The translations under genes and the position numbers were made by a program. A DNA stretch of 64,000 nucleotides from Nitratireductor kimnyeongensis (GTDB taxonomy: Bacteria; Pseudomonadota; Alphaproteobacteria; Rhizobiales; Rhizobiaceae), in the NCBI RefSeq assembly GCF_019891395.1, contig NZ_CP078143.1, positions 2,927,001 to 2,991,000 on the forward strand, in the 5' to 3' direction. This document shows, one piece after another, positions 45,045-55,838 of the stretch. Every line of letters starts with the position of its first letter. Position 1 is the stretch's first letter. Under the pieces are notes generated by a model, which saw nothing but the letters and a program-made list of their open reading frames with translations, did no database searches and was not told where the DNA came from.

Positions 45045-45746
45045 TCAGCTCTTCAAAAGCATATCGACATAGGAGGGCACGACCCGACTGGCCGGGCCGT
45101 GAATGGCCTCGTCGAAATCGTCGAACGTATCGGAAGGTTCGAGATTGAGTTCGATCGTATGTGCCCCATGGCGGCCGGCTTCCTGCACGAATTGTGCTGC
45201 CGGATAGACATTGCCGGAAGTGCCAATGGAAATGAAGAGATCGGCAGCGCGGAGCGCACCGTAGATCCGCTCCATCTGGTAGGGCATTTCTCCGAACCAC
45301 ACGACATCGGGGCGCAAATGTCCGACTGTGGCGCAGGCAGGGCAGGGCGTTTCAGGCGACATGTCGCCTTCCCACCGGCTGCGATCGCCGCAATGGGTGC
45401 AAAACGCGCTTCGGTGTTCGCCATGCATGTGGATGAGGTTTTTCGAGCCGGCGCGTTCGTGCAGGTCGTCGATATTCTGGGTGACGAGCAGCACACCGCC
45501 TGCAAAGTCGCGCTCCAACCGGGCGAGTGCGCGGTGCGCATCATTGGGTTCCAGCTCCGCGATCTTGCGCCGGCGCATATTGTAGAAATCATGCACCAGT
45601 GCGGGATTGGCGGCGAACCCTTCGGGCGTTGCCACGTCACGGTAGTCGATTTTCGACCACAGCCCGTTCTTGTCGCGGAACGTATCCACGCCCGATTCGG
45701 CAGAGACACCCGCGCCGGTCAGGATAACGATGCGCTGGAAGCCCAT
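45045..45746 (-). CDS. cobB: NAD-dependent protein deacylase (sirtuin, CobB type)
   Basis: A 233-aa class III sirtuin removing acyl groups from lysines with NAD+. Motifs are ILTGAGVSAESGVDTFRD, TQNIDDLHERAGSKN, the catalytic His in HMHGEH, and four zinc cysteines in CTHCGDRS and CPAC. The YNMRRRK segment holds the Tyr-x-x-Arg pair that in CobB and SIRT5 recognises succinyl and malonyl groups, so desuccinylase activity is likely. Its ATG overlaps the tldD stop by one base (TGATG). Confidence 0.94.
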   Translation of the reverse strand: MGFQRIVILTGAGVSAESGVDTFRDKNGLWSKIDYRDVATPEGFAANPALVHDFYNMRRRKIAELEPNDAHRALARLERDFAGGVLLVTQNIDDLHERAGSKNLIHMHGEHRSAFCTHCGDRSRWEGDMSPETPCPACATVGHLRPDVVWFGEMPYQMERIYGALRAADLFISIGTSGNVYPAAQFVQEAGRHGAHTIELNLEPSDTFDDFDEAIHGPASRVVPSYVDMLLKS

Positions 45747-47164
45747 CAGGTCTGCGTGCCGCCGACGGTCATCTGGTCCATGCGCAGATGCGGCTGGCCG
45801 ACGCCGACGGGCACACCCTGTCCGGCCTTGCCGCACATGCCGATGCCATTGTCGAGGCTCATGTCGTTGCCGACCATGGAAACGCGGTGCATGGCATCGG
45901 GGCCGTTGCCGATCAGCATGGCGCCCTTCACGGGCTGGGTGACCTTGCCGTCCTCGATCATGTAGGCTTCGGTGCAGCCAAACACGAACTTGCCAGAGGT
46001 GATGTCCACCTGACCGCCGCCGAAGGAGACGGCATAAATGCCCTTCTTGACCGAGGCGATGATCTCTTCGGGGGGCTTGTCGCCGCCCGTCATGTAGGTG
46101 TTGGTCATGCGGGGCATGGGCTCGTGCGCGTAGGATTCGCGCCGGCCGTTGCCGGTGGGCGCCATGCCCATCAGCCTCGCGTTCTGCCGGTCCTGCATAT
46201 AGCCGACCAGCTTTCCGTCCTCGATCAGCACGTTGCGGCCCGATGGTGTGCCTTCATCGTCGATGGTGAGCGAACCGCGGCGCTCCGAGATAGTGCCGTC
46301 ATCCACAACGGTCACGCCCTTGGCGGCGACCTGCTCGCCCATCAGGCCGGCGAAGGCCGAGGTTTTCTTGCGGTTGAAGTCGCCTTCGAGACCATGTCCC
46401 ACGGCCTCATGCAGCATCACGCCCGGCCAGCCATTGGCAAGAACGATGTCGAAGGTGCCGGCAGGCGCGGGAACGGCTTCCAGATTGACGAGCGCCTGGC
46501 GCAGCGCTTCGCTGGCAGCAAATTGCCAGGAATCCTCTGCAAGAAACTCGCCAAAGCTCTTGCGCCCGCCCATGCCATAGGACCCGGTCTCCTGCCGGTC
46601 GCCGTCTCCGACCATGACGGAGACATTGACGCGGACAAGAGGGCGAATGTCGCGGGCGATCTGGCCGTCGGCACGCATGATCTCGACCTGTTGCCAGGAG
46701 GCGGCGAGCGAGGCGGTGACCTGTCGCACACGGGGATCTTTTGCGCGAAGCCAGCCGTCGATCTCCTGCAGGAGTTTGGCTTTTTCCTCAAATCCGGGGG
46801 AGATGATCGGGTTCTCGTCGCCATAAAGACGCTGATTCGTGCCCGCAGGCGCGGCGGCGAGTTTCCCCGAATATCCGTCCTTTACCGTCGAGACGGCATC
46901 GGCGGCGCGGCGCAGTGAGGCTTCCGTCAATTCACTGGAATGGGCATAGCCCGACGCTTCTCCGGCAACGGCGCGCAGACCAAAGCCCTGATCGGTGTTG
47001 AAACTGGCGGTCTTCAGACGCCCGTCGTCGAATACAAGTGCTTCTCCTTCCCGGTATTCGAGGAAGAGTTCTCCGTCATCCGCACCATGGATCGTGTCGG
47101 CGAGGAGCGACTTCAGGTGATCGGGTGAACAGTCGAATGCGTCGAGAAGCGATTTGGCGGTCAT
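45746..47164 (-). CDS. tldD: metalloprotease TldD
   Basis: A 472-aa metallopeptidase that with TldE/PmbA degrades or processes modified peptides. The catalytic motif HEAVGHGLEGD (HExxxH) is present, as are GYAHSSELTEASLRRAADAV near the N-terminus and PGTFDIVLANGWPGV-like APAGTFDIVLANGWPGVML before it. It is usual length. The partner TldE is not in this window. It precedes cobB with a one-base overlap. The ATG at 47164 begins the conserved N-terminus. Confidence 0.94.
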   Translation of the reverse strand: MTAKSLLDAFDCSPDHLKSLLADTIHGADDGELFLEYREGEALVFDDGRLKTASFNTDQGFGLRAVAGEASGYAHSSELTEASLRRAADAVSTVKDGYSGKLAAAPAGTNQRLYGDENPIISPGFEEKAKLLQEIDGWLRAKDPRVRQVTASLAASWQQVEIMRADGQIARDIRPLVRVNVSVMVGDGDRQETGSYGMGGRKSFGEFLAEDSWQFAASEALRQALVNLEAVPAPAGTFDIVLANGWPGVMLHEAVGHGLEGDFNRKKTSAFAGLMGEQVAAKGVTVVDDGTISERRGSLTIDDEGTPSGRNVLIEDGKLVGYMQDRQNARLMGMAPTGNGRRESYAHEPMPRMTNTYMTGGDKPPEEIIASVKKGIYAVSFGGGQVDITSGKFVFGCTEAYMIEDGKVTQPVKGAMLIGNGPDAMHRVSMVGNDMSLDNGIGMCGKAGQGVPVGVGQPHLRMDQMTVGGTQT

Positions 47165-47247
47165 GAACAATATCCTGTCGAAACTCCCCCTCATTTAAGG
47201 GAGGCGGGGCGCGCAATCCAGTGCAGCCCCCGCAGGATCTGCGATGA

Positions 47248-47760
47248 CTATCGGGGCAGGGCGTCGAAACCTTCCGCAAAACCGTTGAGATCAACGGGGA
47301 TGCCAATGCCTTCTTCCGGGGTCTGGAAGACGATGAAGGTGGCGGACTGGCCGGTCTTGAAGGTTTCCACAAGCTGATCCTCAAGGATCACCTCGGCATA
47401 GCAGCCATCCTGGAAACAGCGCACGAAATAGGCGCGGCCTATATCCTTGCCGTCCACATTGAGACCGAGCCCATTCGGCAGGAGCACGCCGAGCGGCGCC
47501 AAAACACGCAGGATTTCGGCCTTTCCGTCGGCGGTTCGCAGCACGACCACCGAAAGGCCCATCTCAGGCCGGTCTTCGGCAACGACATTCTGCATCATCG
47601 CGCATTGTTCGCTGGAGGCACCGGCAGGCGTGTCACACAGAATCGACCAGGCACCGTGGGTGGAACGGACCGTCCCGCTTTGCTGCGCCTGCGCGCCAAG
47701 AACAGGAAAAGCGATCATTGCGGCCGCTGCTGCAGCGCATTTTAGGAAGGACATGCTCAT
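47248..47760 (-). CDS. invasion-associated locus B (IalB) family protein
   Basis: A 170-aa periplasmic protein: signal peptide ending GAQAQQ, then the IalB domain with WSILCDTPAGASSEQCAMMQ, VLAPLGVLLPNGLGLNVDGK and YFVRCFQDGCYAEVILED (conserved cysteine pair). First named in Bartonella for erythrocyte entry, the family is widespread in rhizobia without host-invasion roles; the function here is unknown. The ATG at 47760 or the in-frame ATG at 47754 may start it. It is divergent from the oxidase operon. Confidence 0.85.
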   Translation of the reverse strand: MSMSFLKCAAAAAAMIAFPVLGAQAQQSGTVRSTHGAWSILCDTPAGASSEQCAMMQNVVAEDRPEMGLSVVVLRTADGKAEILRVLAPLGVLLPNGLGLNVDGKDIGRAYFVRCFQDGCYAEVILEDQLVETFKTGQSATFIVFQTPEEGIGIPVDLNGFAEGFDALPR

Positions 47761-48113
47761 TGTTCCCGGCTCCCGTACGAATCAGGGCAATTTATCCCGC
47801 GTTTGCAGTCGGCGAAAAGGGATGGTCGCGGCAAAATATTGGGAAAACCTGTTTATGAGATTACAATAAAGACAATTAGGGGCAATTCCGTCGGAAATGG
47901 GACGCCCCGACCGTTTGTCCTATTGCACTTTCAATATGGACGGCAGTATGAGCCTGCCGAAGGGGCGCAAAAATGCCGCACGTTGCATCCAACGCCTTCC
48001 TTGCGGTTCAAATGAGAGTATGGTTTGAACGCGCCTATAAAAAGCCAGAATTCCCTTTGCGGCAATCCCGGACAGACCGGCTTGCCGTGTTGCCACGGGA
48101 GATGACGAGGGTT
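47761..48113 (+). promoter_or_regulatory. long leader region of the cytochrome oxidase operon
   Basis: This 353-base divergent spacer holds no gene I can support. Notable content: an inverted repeat GTTCAAA (48006-48012) / TTTGAAC (48024-48030) and, just before the start, a compound hairpin CGGCAA...CCGG-ACAGA-CCGG...TTGCCG (48060-48087). The last hairpin ends about 25 bases before the ctaC start and could influence its translation. Confidence 0.45.
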
Positions 48114-48974
48114 ATGAAGAATATCGCTGTTGGCCTTGCCACTCTGCCGTTTCTCGCCACGGGTGCCGTTGCTGCGCAACCGGAACCCTGGCAGATGCGC
48201 TTTCAGCCGGCTGCAACCGGCATCATGCACGAGATCACCTGGTTCGAGGAATACACGCTGTGGTTCATCGTGCCGATCACCATTCTCGTGATGGCCTTGC
48301 TGGCCTGGTGCATTTTGCGCTTCCGCGCGAAAGTGAATACGTCGCCATCGCGTACCAGCCACAACACGCTGATCGAAGTTATCTGGACGGTCGGTCCGGT
48401 GATCGTTCTGTTGTTTCTGGCGGTGCCGTCCTTCCAGCTTCTCACGGCGCAGTACACGCCCGAGGAGGAGCCGGCCTTCACCATCAAGGCGACTGGCGTG
48501 CAGTGGTACTGGGACTATGAGTATCAGCTGGAAGAGCCCGTATCCTTCAGCTCGCTGATGCTCAAGGACGACGAACGCGCCGGTGCCGGCAAGGAAGACA
48601 AATCCGTCTACCCGCGTCTTCTGGCCGTCGACAACGAGGTCGTCGTGCCCGTCGATACAACCGTGCGCGTCCTGGTCACGGCCAGCGATGTGATCCACGC
48701 CTTTGCCATGCCGGCCTTCGGCATCAAGGTGGATGCCGTGCCCGGCCGTATCAACGAGACCTGGTTCAAGGCCGAGAAGGAAGGCCTTTACTACGGCCAG
48801 TGCTCGGAACTGTGCGGCAAGGACCATGCCTATATGCCGATCGCCATCCGCGTTGTGGCGCAAGACCAATATGACACCTGGATCGCAGCCGCAGGCGAAG
48901 ACCTGGCAGGCGCCAACGCGGCGCTGATGGCGGCGATCGAGGGCAATCAGAAAGTTGCGTCTGCCGGCGAATAA
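48114..48974 (+). CDS. ctaC: cytochrome c oxidase subunit II
   Basis: Electron entry subunit of the heme-copper oxidase. After a signal peptide (MKNIAVGLATLPFLATGAVA) come two membrane helices (about 40-62 and 80-102), then the cupredoxin domain with the CuA site: the His in ASDVIHAFAMPAFG and the Cys/His/Met cluster GQCSELCGKDHAYMPI. Product is 286 aa. The start is not certain: ATG 48114 gives the best signal peptide, and ATG 48102 adds four residues. Confidence 0.94.
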   Translation: MKNIAVGLATLPFLATGAVAAQPEPWQMRFQPAATGIMHEITWFEEYTLWFIVPITILVMALLAWCILRFRAKVNTSPSRTSHNTLIEVIWTVGPVIVLLFLAVPSFQLLTAQYTPEEEPAFTIKATGVQWYWDYEYQLEEPVSFSSLMLKDDERAGAGKEDKSVYPRLLAVDNEVVVPVDTTVRVLVTASDVIHAFAMPAFGIKVDAVPGRINETWFKAEKEGLYYGQCSELCGKDHAYMPIAIRVVAQDQYDTWIAAAGEDLAGANAALMAAIEGNQKVASAGE

Positions 48975-49009
48975 GCCAGCAGACGTCTAGAGAGGAAATG
49001 GAGCGGTAG

Positions 49010-50665
<1,656 letters not shown>

Positions 50666-50748
50666 TCACAGGCAGAGACACAGCTTGATGGCTGCGCGGC
50701 TCATGGTTGAATGTGCCGCGCAGCCGATTAACAGAACGAAGGCACACC

Positions 50749-51687
50749 ATGGCGTTGGTTGATCAGGAGCATATGGACGATACGGGGTTGCGCCTTTCCG
50801 AGGCCGCGCCCGGCGATTTCATTGCGCTGTTGAAACCGCGCGTCATGTCGCTTGTCGTTTTCACTGCGTTTGTGGGCATGGTGATGGCGCCGGGGGTGCC
50901 GAACCCGCTGCTTGCGATGATCTCCATCGCGGCAATCGCAGTCGGCGCAGGCGCCTCGGGTGCGCTCAACATGTGGTATGACGCCGACATTGATGCGGTG
51001 ATGGGGCGGACGGCCAGCCGTCCGGTGCCTGCGGGGCGCGTCACCCCCGGCGAAGCGCTCGGGTTTGGCCTGGTGCTCTCCGCATTTTCCGTGGCCACGC
51101 TCGGCCTCATGGCCAATTGGGCGGCGGCGGCGCTGCTGGCCTTCACGATTTTCTTCTACGCGGTGATCTACACGATGTGGCTCAAGCGCTCGACCCCGCA
51201 GAACATCGTCATCGGCGGTGCTGCCGGCGCGCTGCCGCCTGTCGTGGGTTGGGCCGCGGTTACCGGCTCGGTGAGCATGGAAAGCCTAGTGCTCTTCCTC
51301 ATCATCTTCCTGTGGACGCCACCGCATTTCTGGGCGCTGGCGCTCTTCAAATCTGGCGATTATGAGCGGGCGGGTGTTCCGATGCTGCCCAATGTCGCGG
51401 GACATACGGCGACCAAGAAACAGATTTTCGTCTACGCGCTGCTTCTGGCGGCAAGCGGGATCCTGCCGGTGGTGGCCGGTTTTGCGAGCTTGGCCTATGG
51501 CGTTGTCGCCGCGATCCTTGGCGCCGGCTTCATCTGGTATTCCTGGCAGGTTCTGCACATGCCCGAAAGCGATACGGCCATGAAGCCAGCCAAGGCGCTG
51601 TTCGGTTATTCGTTGCTCTATCTGTTCGTGCTGTTCACGGCACTTCTCGTCGATCGGCTGCTCGCCAGCCTTGGCCTGGTTTCCTGA
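50749..51687 (+). CDS. ctaB: protoheme IX farnesyltransferase (heme O synthase)
   Basis: Adds the farnesyl group to heme b to make heme O for the oxidase. The 312-aa, nine-helix UbiA-superfamily protein has both Asp-rich motifs: [20 protein letters not shown] and [17 protein letters not shown] with the family's [23 protein letters not shown] 50749 ([10 protein letters not shown]) is the start used. The gene lies between ctaD and ctaG, as is usual in rhizobia. Confidence 0.95.
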   Translation: MALVDQEHMDDTGLRLSEAAPGDFIALLKPRVMSLVVFTAFVGMVMAPGVPNPLLAMISIAAIAVGAGASGALNMWYDADIDAVMGRTASRPVPAGRVTPGEALGFGLVLSAFSVATLGLMANWAAAALLAFTIFFYAVIYTMWLKRSTPQNIVIGGAAGALPPVVGWAAVTGSVSMESLVLFLIIFLWTPPHFWALALFKSGDYERAGVPMLPNVAGHTATKKQIFVYALLLAASGILPVVAGFASLAYGVVAAILGAGFIWYSWQVLHMPESDTAMKPAKALFGYSLLYLFVLFTALLVDRLLASLGLVS

Positions 51688-51693
51688 GGCGGG

Positions 51694-51852
51694 ATGATGG
51701 ACAAGGATCTTCTAAAACCGACCGAAGCGCAGCTCAAGGCACGCCGCAAGCGCAACATCGCGCTCGCCATCGCGCTCGCTGTCTTCGTCGTGGTCGTCTA
51801 TATCGGCAGTCTGGCCAAGATCGGGCCGGGCCTCTTCGATCGTGCGATGTGA
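51694..51852 (+). CDS. coxF: CoxF-like small membrane protein
   Basis: A 52-aa protein that is easily overlooked: MMDKDLLKPTEAQLKARRKR, then one membrane helix (about residues 22-42, NIALAIALAVFVVVVYIGSL) and the tail AKIGPGLFDRAM. It starts six bases after ctaB with GGCGGG ahead and ends eight bases before the ctaG start. Position and layout match the small CoxF-type open frame reported in oxidase operons of alphaproteobacteria. Function is assumed in oxidase assembly. Confidence 0.8.
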   Translation: MMDKDLLKPTEAQLKARRKRNIALAIALAVFVVVVYIGSLAKIGPGLFDRAM

Positions 51853-51860
51853 GGCGGGGC

Positions 51861-52475
51861 ATGAGCGGCAAGCCAGAAAACCGGAAAGAGGCAGCAGGGC
51901 ACCGAAATCGCAATGCAGCGATCCTTTGCGTTGCCGTGGTGGGCGGAATGGTGGGCATGGCCTATGCCGCAGTGCCGCTCTACCAGCTCTTTTGCCAGGT
52001 GACGGGGTATGGCGGTACGACGCAGCGTGTGGAACAGTATTCCGATACGATTCTGGACCAGACCATCACCGTCCGGTTCGACGCCAACACCAACGGTGTG
52101 CCGTGGGAGTTCCAGCCGAAACAGCGCGAAGTGACATTGCGTCTCGGCGAGACGAAGCAGATTTCCTACATTTCGCGGAACCTCTCCAATGAGCCCACGT
52201 CGGGTACCGCGACCTTCAATGTTTCGCCGGCGCGGGCTGGCGCCTATTTCAACAAGGTTGAGTGCTTCTGTTTCACGGAACAGGAGTTGCAACCGGGGCA
52301 GTCCTATGACATGCCGGTCGTGTTCTTTGTCGACCCGGAGATCGTCAACGTGCCTGAGTTGAAGAACCTGAAGACTATTACGCTTTCCTACACATTCTTC
52401 CCGCTTGAGAAGAAGGCGCCGGTGGCTACCGCGCCCAAGACCAACACCAATCAGAACGAGAATCTCGGGGGCTGA
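51861..52475 (+). CDS. ctaG: cytochrome c oxidase assembly protein CtaG (Cox11)
   Basis: Copper chaperone that inserts CuB into subunit I. The 204-aa protein has one N-terminal membrane helix (about 22-42) and a periplasmic beta domain with VPLYQLFCQVTGYGGTTQ and the copper-binding CFCF in NKVECFCFTEQELQPGQ. The ATG at 51861 follows GGCGGGG; a GTG at 51849 is possible. It is followed directly by ctaE. Confidence 0.95.
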   Translation: MSGKPENRKEAAGHRNRNAAILCVAVVGGMVGMAYAAVPLYQLFCQVTGYGGTTQRVEQYSDTILDQTITVRFDANTNGVPWEFQPKQREVTLRLGETKQISYISRNLSNEPTSGTATFNVSPARAGAYFNKVECFCFTEQELQPGQSYDMPVVFFVDPEIVNVPELKNLKTITLSYTFFPLEKKAPVATAPKTNTNQNENLGG

Positions 52476-52476
52476 C

Positions 52477-53361
52477 ATGGCCGACGCGCACGCTAAACAC
52501 CACGACTATCACATCATCGATCCGAGCCCGTGGCCCTTTCTGGGGTCGCTTGGTGCGCTGATCATGGCCATTGGCGCCATTGCCTGGATGAAGGCGCTCA
52601 ATGGCTCCGAATTCACCATTTTCGGTGTCGATCTCGCCGTGACCAATTTCTGGGTTTTCCTGATCGGTCTCTTCCTGGTGCTTTTCACCATGTATTCGTG
52701 GTGGGCCGACACCATTCGCGAAGGGCATGAGGGGCACCACACGCGCGTCGTTTCGCTTCATCTGCGCTACGGCATGATCATGTTCATCGCTTCGGAGCTG
52801 ATGTTCTTCGTGGCATGGTTCTGGGCATTCTTCGACGCCAGTCTGTTCCCCGGTGAAGCCGTGCAGGCCACGCGCGCCACGTTTACCGGCGGCATGTGGC
52901 CGCCAGAGGGCGTGGAAGTTCTCGATCCCTTCCATCTGCCGCTCTACAACACGATCATCCTGCTGCTTTCAGGTACAACGGTCACCTGGGCGCACCATGC
53001 GCTGCTGGAAGACGACCGGAAGGGCCTCGTCTGGGGGCTGGTCCTGACCGTGGCGCTGGGCGTGCTGTTCTCCTGCGTTCAGGTTTACGAATACATGCAC
53101 GCTCCGTTTGCCTTCTCGGATTCCATCTATGGGGCGACGTTCTACATGTCGACGGGCTTCCACGGCTTCCACGTCTTCGTCGGAACCATTTTCCTTCTGG
53201 TCTGCCTGTTGCGCGCCATGGCCGGCGCCTTCACGCCGAAGCAGCATTTCGGCTTCGAGGCGGCCGCCTGGTACTGGCACTTCGTTGACGTGGTCTGGCT
53301 CTTCCTCTTTACGTTCGTCTATGTCTGGGCCTCGGCGGGCGCGACCATCGCTCATGGCTGA
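52477..53361 (+). CDS. ctaE: cytochrome c oxidase subunit III
   Basis: Third core subunit, with seven membrane helices in 294 aa. Family motifs are WWADTIREGHEGHHTRVV, SELMFFVAWFWAFFDASLFP, LLLSGTTVTWAHHALLED, and the final STGFHGFHVFVGTIFLLVCL with WYWHFVDVVWLFLFTFVY. The start is one base after the ctaG stop. A terminator follows its stop. Confidence 0.97.
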   Translation: MADAHAKHHDYHIIDPSPWPFLGSLGALIMAIGAIAWMKALNGSEFTIFGVDLAVTNFWVFLIGLFLVLFTMYSWWADTIREGHEGHHTRVVSLHLRYGMIMFIASELMFFVAWFWAFFDASLFPGEAVQATRATFTGGMWPPEGVEVLDPFHLPLYNTIILLLSGTTVTWAHHALLEDDRKGLVWGLVLTVALGVLFSCVQVYEYMHAPFAFSDSIYGATFYMSTGFHGFHVFVGTIFLLVCLLRAMAGAFTPKQHFGFEAAAWYWHFVDVVWLFLFTFVYVWASAGATIAHG

Positions 53362-53387
53362 CAAGACCGTGTGAGCATGCGGAAGGC

Positions 53388-53423
53388 GAAGGCGGCCAGG
53401 GGAACCTGGCCGCCTTCTTTTTT
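53388..53423 (+). terminator. rho-independent terminator after ctaE
   Basis: A perfect 13-bp stem (53388-53400 with 53405-53417), a GGAA tetraloop and six T residues. It lies 27 bases after the ctaE stop and separates the core oxidase genes from DUF983 and surf1. Confidence 0.93.
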
Positions 53424-53521
53424 GGCCCCTTCTCGTCCTGTCTGAGGGTGCGGCAGGAGGCGACGTCGACCAGATGTGCCTGCCATGTTAGAGCCCATGG
53501 GGCATGATAAGGGGTGGGAAG

Positions 53522-53584
53522 ATGAATGAGTCGAGAGCCCATTCCGGCCCGATGTCGGTTCAATTCTGGATGGAAATGGCATGA
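53522..53584 (+). CDS. possible 20-residue leader peptide before DUF983
   Basis: A short open frame (MNESRAHSGPMSVQFWMEMA) starts after GGGGTGGGAAG and its TGA overlaps the DUF983 ATG (ATGA). The clean overlap and the good ribosome binding site suggest translational coupling. A 20-codon frame can arise by chance, so this is weak support only. Confidence 0.3.
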   Translation: MNESRAHSGPMSVQFWMEMA

Positions 53585-53997
53585 CCGAGCGACAGAACAA
53601 CACAAAGGTTGAAGAGCCGGTCGTCGATCAGGCGATATGGCCACCGGTCGACCCGATCAGCGCCGGGCTTGGCGGACGTTGCCCACGCTGCGGCGAAGGG
53701 CGCCTCTTCTCCGGCTTTCTCACGGTCGGGCGCTATTGTCACAATTGCCGACTCGATTACAGCTTTGCCGATGCCGGCGACGGACCGGCAGTGTTCGTTA
53801 TCCTGATCATCGGTTTTCTGGTTGTGGGGCTGGCGCTTTGGATGGAGGTGACGCTCGGGCCTGCGCTCTGGGTTCATTTCCTGCTCTGGATCCCTCTCTC
53901 TCTCGTGCTGTGCCTGACGGCGCTCCGCCTGATAAAGGGGCTGTTGATCGCACTTCAGTATCGCAACAAGGCGGAGCAAGGAGAACTCGAACGATAA
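53581..53997 (+). CDS. DUF983 membrane protein
   Basis: A 138-aa protein with an N-terminal zinc-ribbon-like segment (GGRCPRCGEGRLF, RYCHNCRLDYSF; two CxxC pairs) and two membrane helices near residues 70-92 and 97-119. DUF983 genes lie in oxidase operons of alphaproteobacteria and are assumed to help oxidase assembly. The TAA stop overlaps the surf1 ATG by one base (TAATG), so both are co-translated. Confidence 0.88.
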   Translation: MTERQNNTKVEEPVVDQAIWPPVDPISAGLGGRCPRCGEGRLFSGFLTVGRYCHNCRLDYSFADAGDGPAVFVILIIGFLVVGLALWMEVTLGPALWVHFLLWIPLSLVLCLTALRLIKGLLIALQYRNKAEQGELER

Positions 53998-54746
53998 TGG
54001 CCCTAGCTGAAGTCAAACCCGCGCGGTCCAGCCTCTCCGGGCTTCTGCTGCTTCTCAGCCTTGTTGTACTTGCCTGCCTTCTCGCGCTTGGCACCTGGCA
54101 GGTGCAGCGGCTTCAATGGAAAGAGGCGCTGCTTGCGCAGATCGAGGCGCGGATCAACGCGGAGCCGGCTGATCTGGCGAGCATCGAGCGCGTCTATGCC
54201 GAAACCGGTGATGTGGAATACCGTCCCATGCGTGTGGAAGGCGCGTTCCGTCACGCGGGCGAAAGACACTATTTCGCGACCTGGAAGGGACAGTCGGGCT
54301 ATTTCATCCACACCCCGCTCCGACTTGAGGACGGCCGCTTCATTCTCGTCAATCGAGGGTTCGTTCCCTTCGATCGCAAGAAGGCGGAGACCCGCGCAGA
54401 AGGACAGATCGTTGGCGGTGTGCGCATCAGCGGGCTTGCCCGCAACGGGATTGCTGAAAAGCCATCTTTCATCGTTCCTGACAATGATATCAGCAAGAAT
54501 ATCTTCTACTGGAAAGATCTCGATACGATGGCCCGCACGGCCGGCCTGCCTGACACTGCCCGGGTTCTGCCGTTTTATGTCGACGCCGATGACACGCCGA
54601 ATCCAGGCGGACTGCCTGTGGGTGGCGTGACACGCATCGATCTCCCGAACAGCCATTTGCAGTATGCGATCACCTGGTATGGGCTTGCCTTGGCGCTGTG
54701 CGCGGTGCTCTTCGTCTGGTGGCGAAGAAATCGACGCAGCGCCTGA
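53997..54746 (+). CDS. SURF1 family protein
   Basis: Heme a insertion or assembly factor for cytochrome oxidase. The 249-aa protein has an N-terminal helix (about 15-35, [20 protein letters not shown]) and a C-terminal helix near 225-243, with a periplasmic domain between. Motifs are [47 protein letters not shown] and [23 protein letters not shown] lies ahead of the start. One-base overlap with DUF983. Confidence 0.95.
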   Translation: MALAEVKPARSSLSGLLLLLSLVVLACLLALGTWQVQRLQWKEALLAQIEARINAEPADLASIERVYAETGDVEYRPMRVEGAFRHAGERHYFATWKGQSGYFIHTPLRLEDGRFILVNRGFVPFDRKKAETRAEGQIVGGVRISGLARNGIAEKPSFIVPDNDISKNIFYWKDLDTMARTAGLPDTARVLPFYVDADDTPNPGGLPVGGVTRIDLPNSHLQYAITWYGLALALCAVLFVWWRRNRRSA

Positions 54747-54822
54747 TCGCGTTCTTTGGCACGCGGGCCTTGACATTGAGTGCCCCACACCCCCAATTCC
54801 GGCTCCAGCAAGAGGACAAGAG

Positions 54823-55836
54823 ATGACGGCTGCCGACATGACAAAACAGAAGCTGACGGTGCGGCTTTGCGGGCCACGTGGCTTCTGTGCGGGCGTTGAT
54901 CGCGCCATACAGATCGTCGTGCTGGCACTCAAAAAATACGGCGCGCCGGTCTATGTGCGCCACGAGATTGTTCACAACCGGTATGTTGTTGAGGGACTCC
55001 AGGAACGCGGCGCCGTCTTCATCGAGGAACTGAGTGAAATACCGGAAGACCATCGCGATTGCCCGGTCGTTTTTTCCGCGCATGGGGTGCCTAAATCGGT
55101 GCCGGCGGACGCGCAGTCCCGCAACCTCTTCTACCTGGATGCAACCTGTCCGCTGGTTTCCAAGGTCCACAAACAGGCCATGCGCCACCACCGACTGGGC
55201 CGTCATGTTCTGCTCATTGGCCATGCGGGCCATCCCGAGGTGATCGGCACGATGGGGCAACTCCCCGAGGGCACGGTCACCCTGGTGGAGACGGTGGAAG
55301 GCGCCAACACGCTTGCGCGGCCCGACGGTGCGGAACTGGGCTTTGTCAGCCAGACAACACTGTCCGTGGAGGACACGGCGGACATTCTCAAGGCTTTGGA
55401 AGACCGTTTCCCGGATCTGCATGCACCAGCGGCAGAATCCATCTGCTACGCCACCACCAACCGGCAGGAGGCTGTGAAAAAGGCAGCTCCCGGATCGGAC
55501 CTGTTCCTCGTGGTCGGTGCTCCCAACTCTTCAAATTCCCGTCGTCTTGTGGAGGTTGCGGAGAGGGCAGGGGCCAAACGCTCTCTGCTTGTGCAGCGCG
55601 CTTCTGAAATTCCGTGGGACGAGGTCGATGGCATTCGTGTTCTAGGCCTCTCGGCCGGCGCATCGGCTCCCGAAATCATCGTCAACGAAATCATCGACGC
55701 CTTCCGCGAGCGATTCGATGTGACGGTGGAGCTTGCGATCACCGCCGAGGAGACGGAGAATTTCCCCGTCATGCGCGCAATCCGCGACGTCGAACTGACA
55801 AGCGCGGACATGGCCTTTGTGAACGGCAACGCATAA
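54823..55836 (+). CDS. ispH: 4-hydroxy-3-methylbut-2-enyl diphosphate reductase
   Basis: Last step of the MEP pathway, giving isopentenyl and dimethylallyl diphosphate. The [4Fe-4S] cluster cysteines are in [33 protein letters not shown] and [13 protein letters not shown]. The 337-aa length fits. ATG 54823 ([11 protein letters not shown]) is supported by AGAGGACAAGAG ahead. It follows surf1 by 76 bases and precedes thrB by two. Confidence 0.96.
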   Translation: MTAADMTKQKLTVRLCGPRGFCAGVDRAIQIVVLALKKYGAPVYVRHEIVHNRYVVEGLQERGAVFIEELSEIPEDHRDCPVVFSAHGVPKSVPADAQSRNLFYLDATCPLVSKVHKQAMRHHRLGRHVLLIGHAGHPEVIGTMGQLPEGTVTLVETVEGANTLARPDGAELGFVSQTTLSVEDTADILKALEDRFPDLHAPAAESICYATTNRQEAVKKAAPGSDLFLVVGAPNSSNSRRLVEVAERAGAKRSLLVQRASEIPWDEVDGIRVLGLSAGASAPEIIVNEIIDAFRERFDVTVELAITAEETENFPVMRAIRDVELTSADMAFVNGNA

Positions 55837-55838
55837 CC

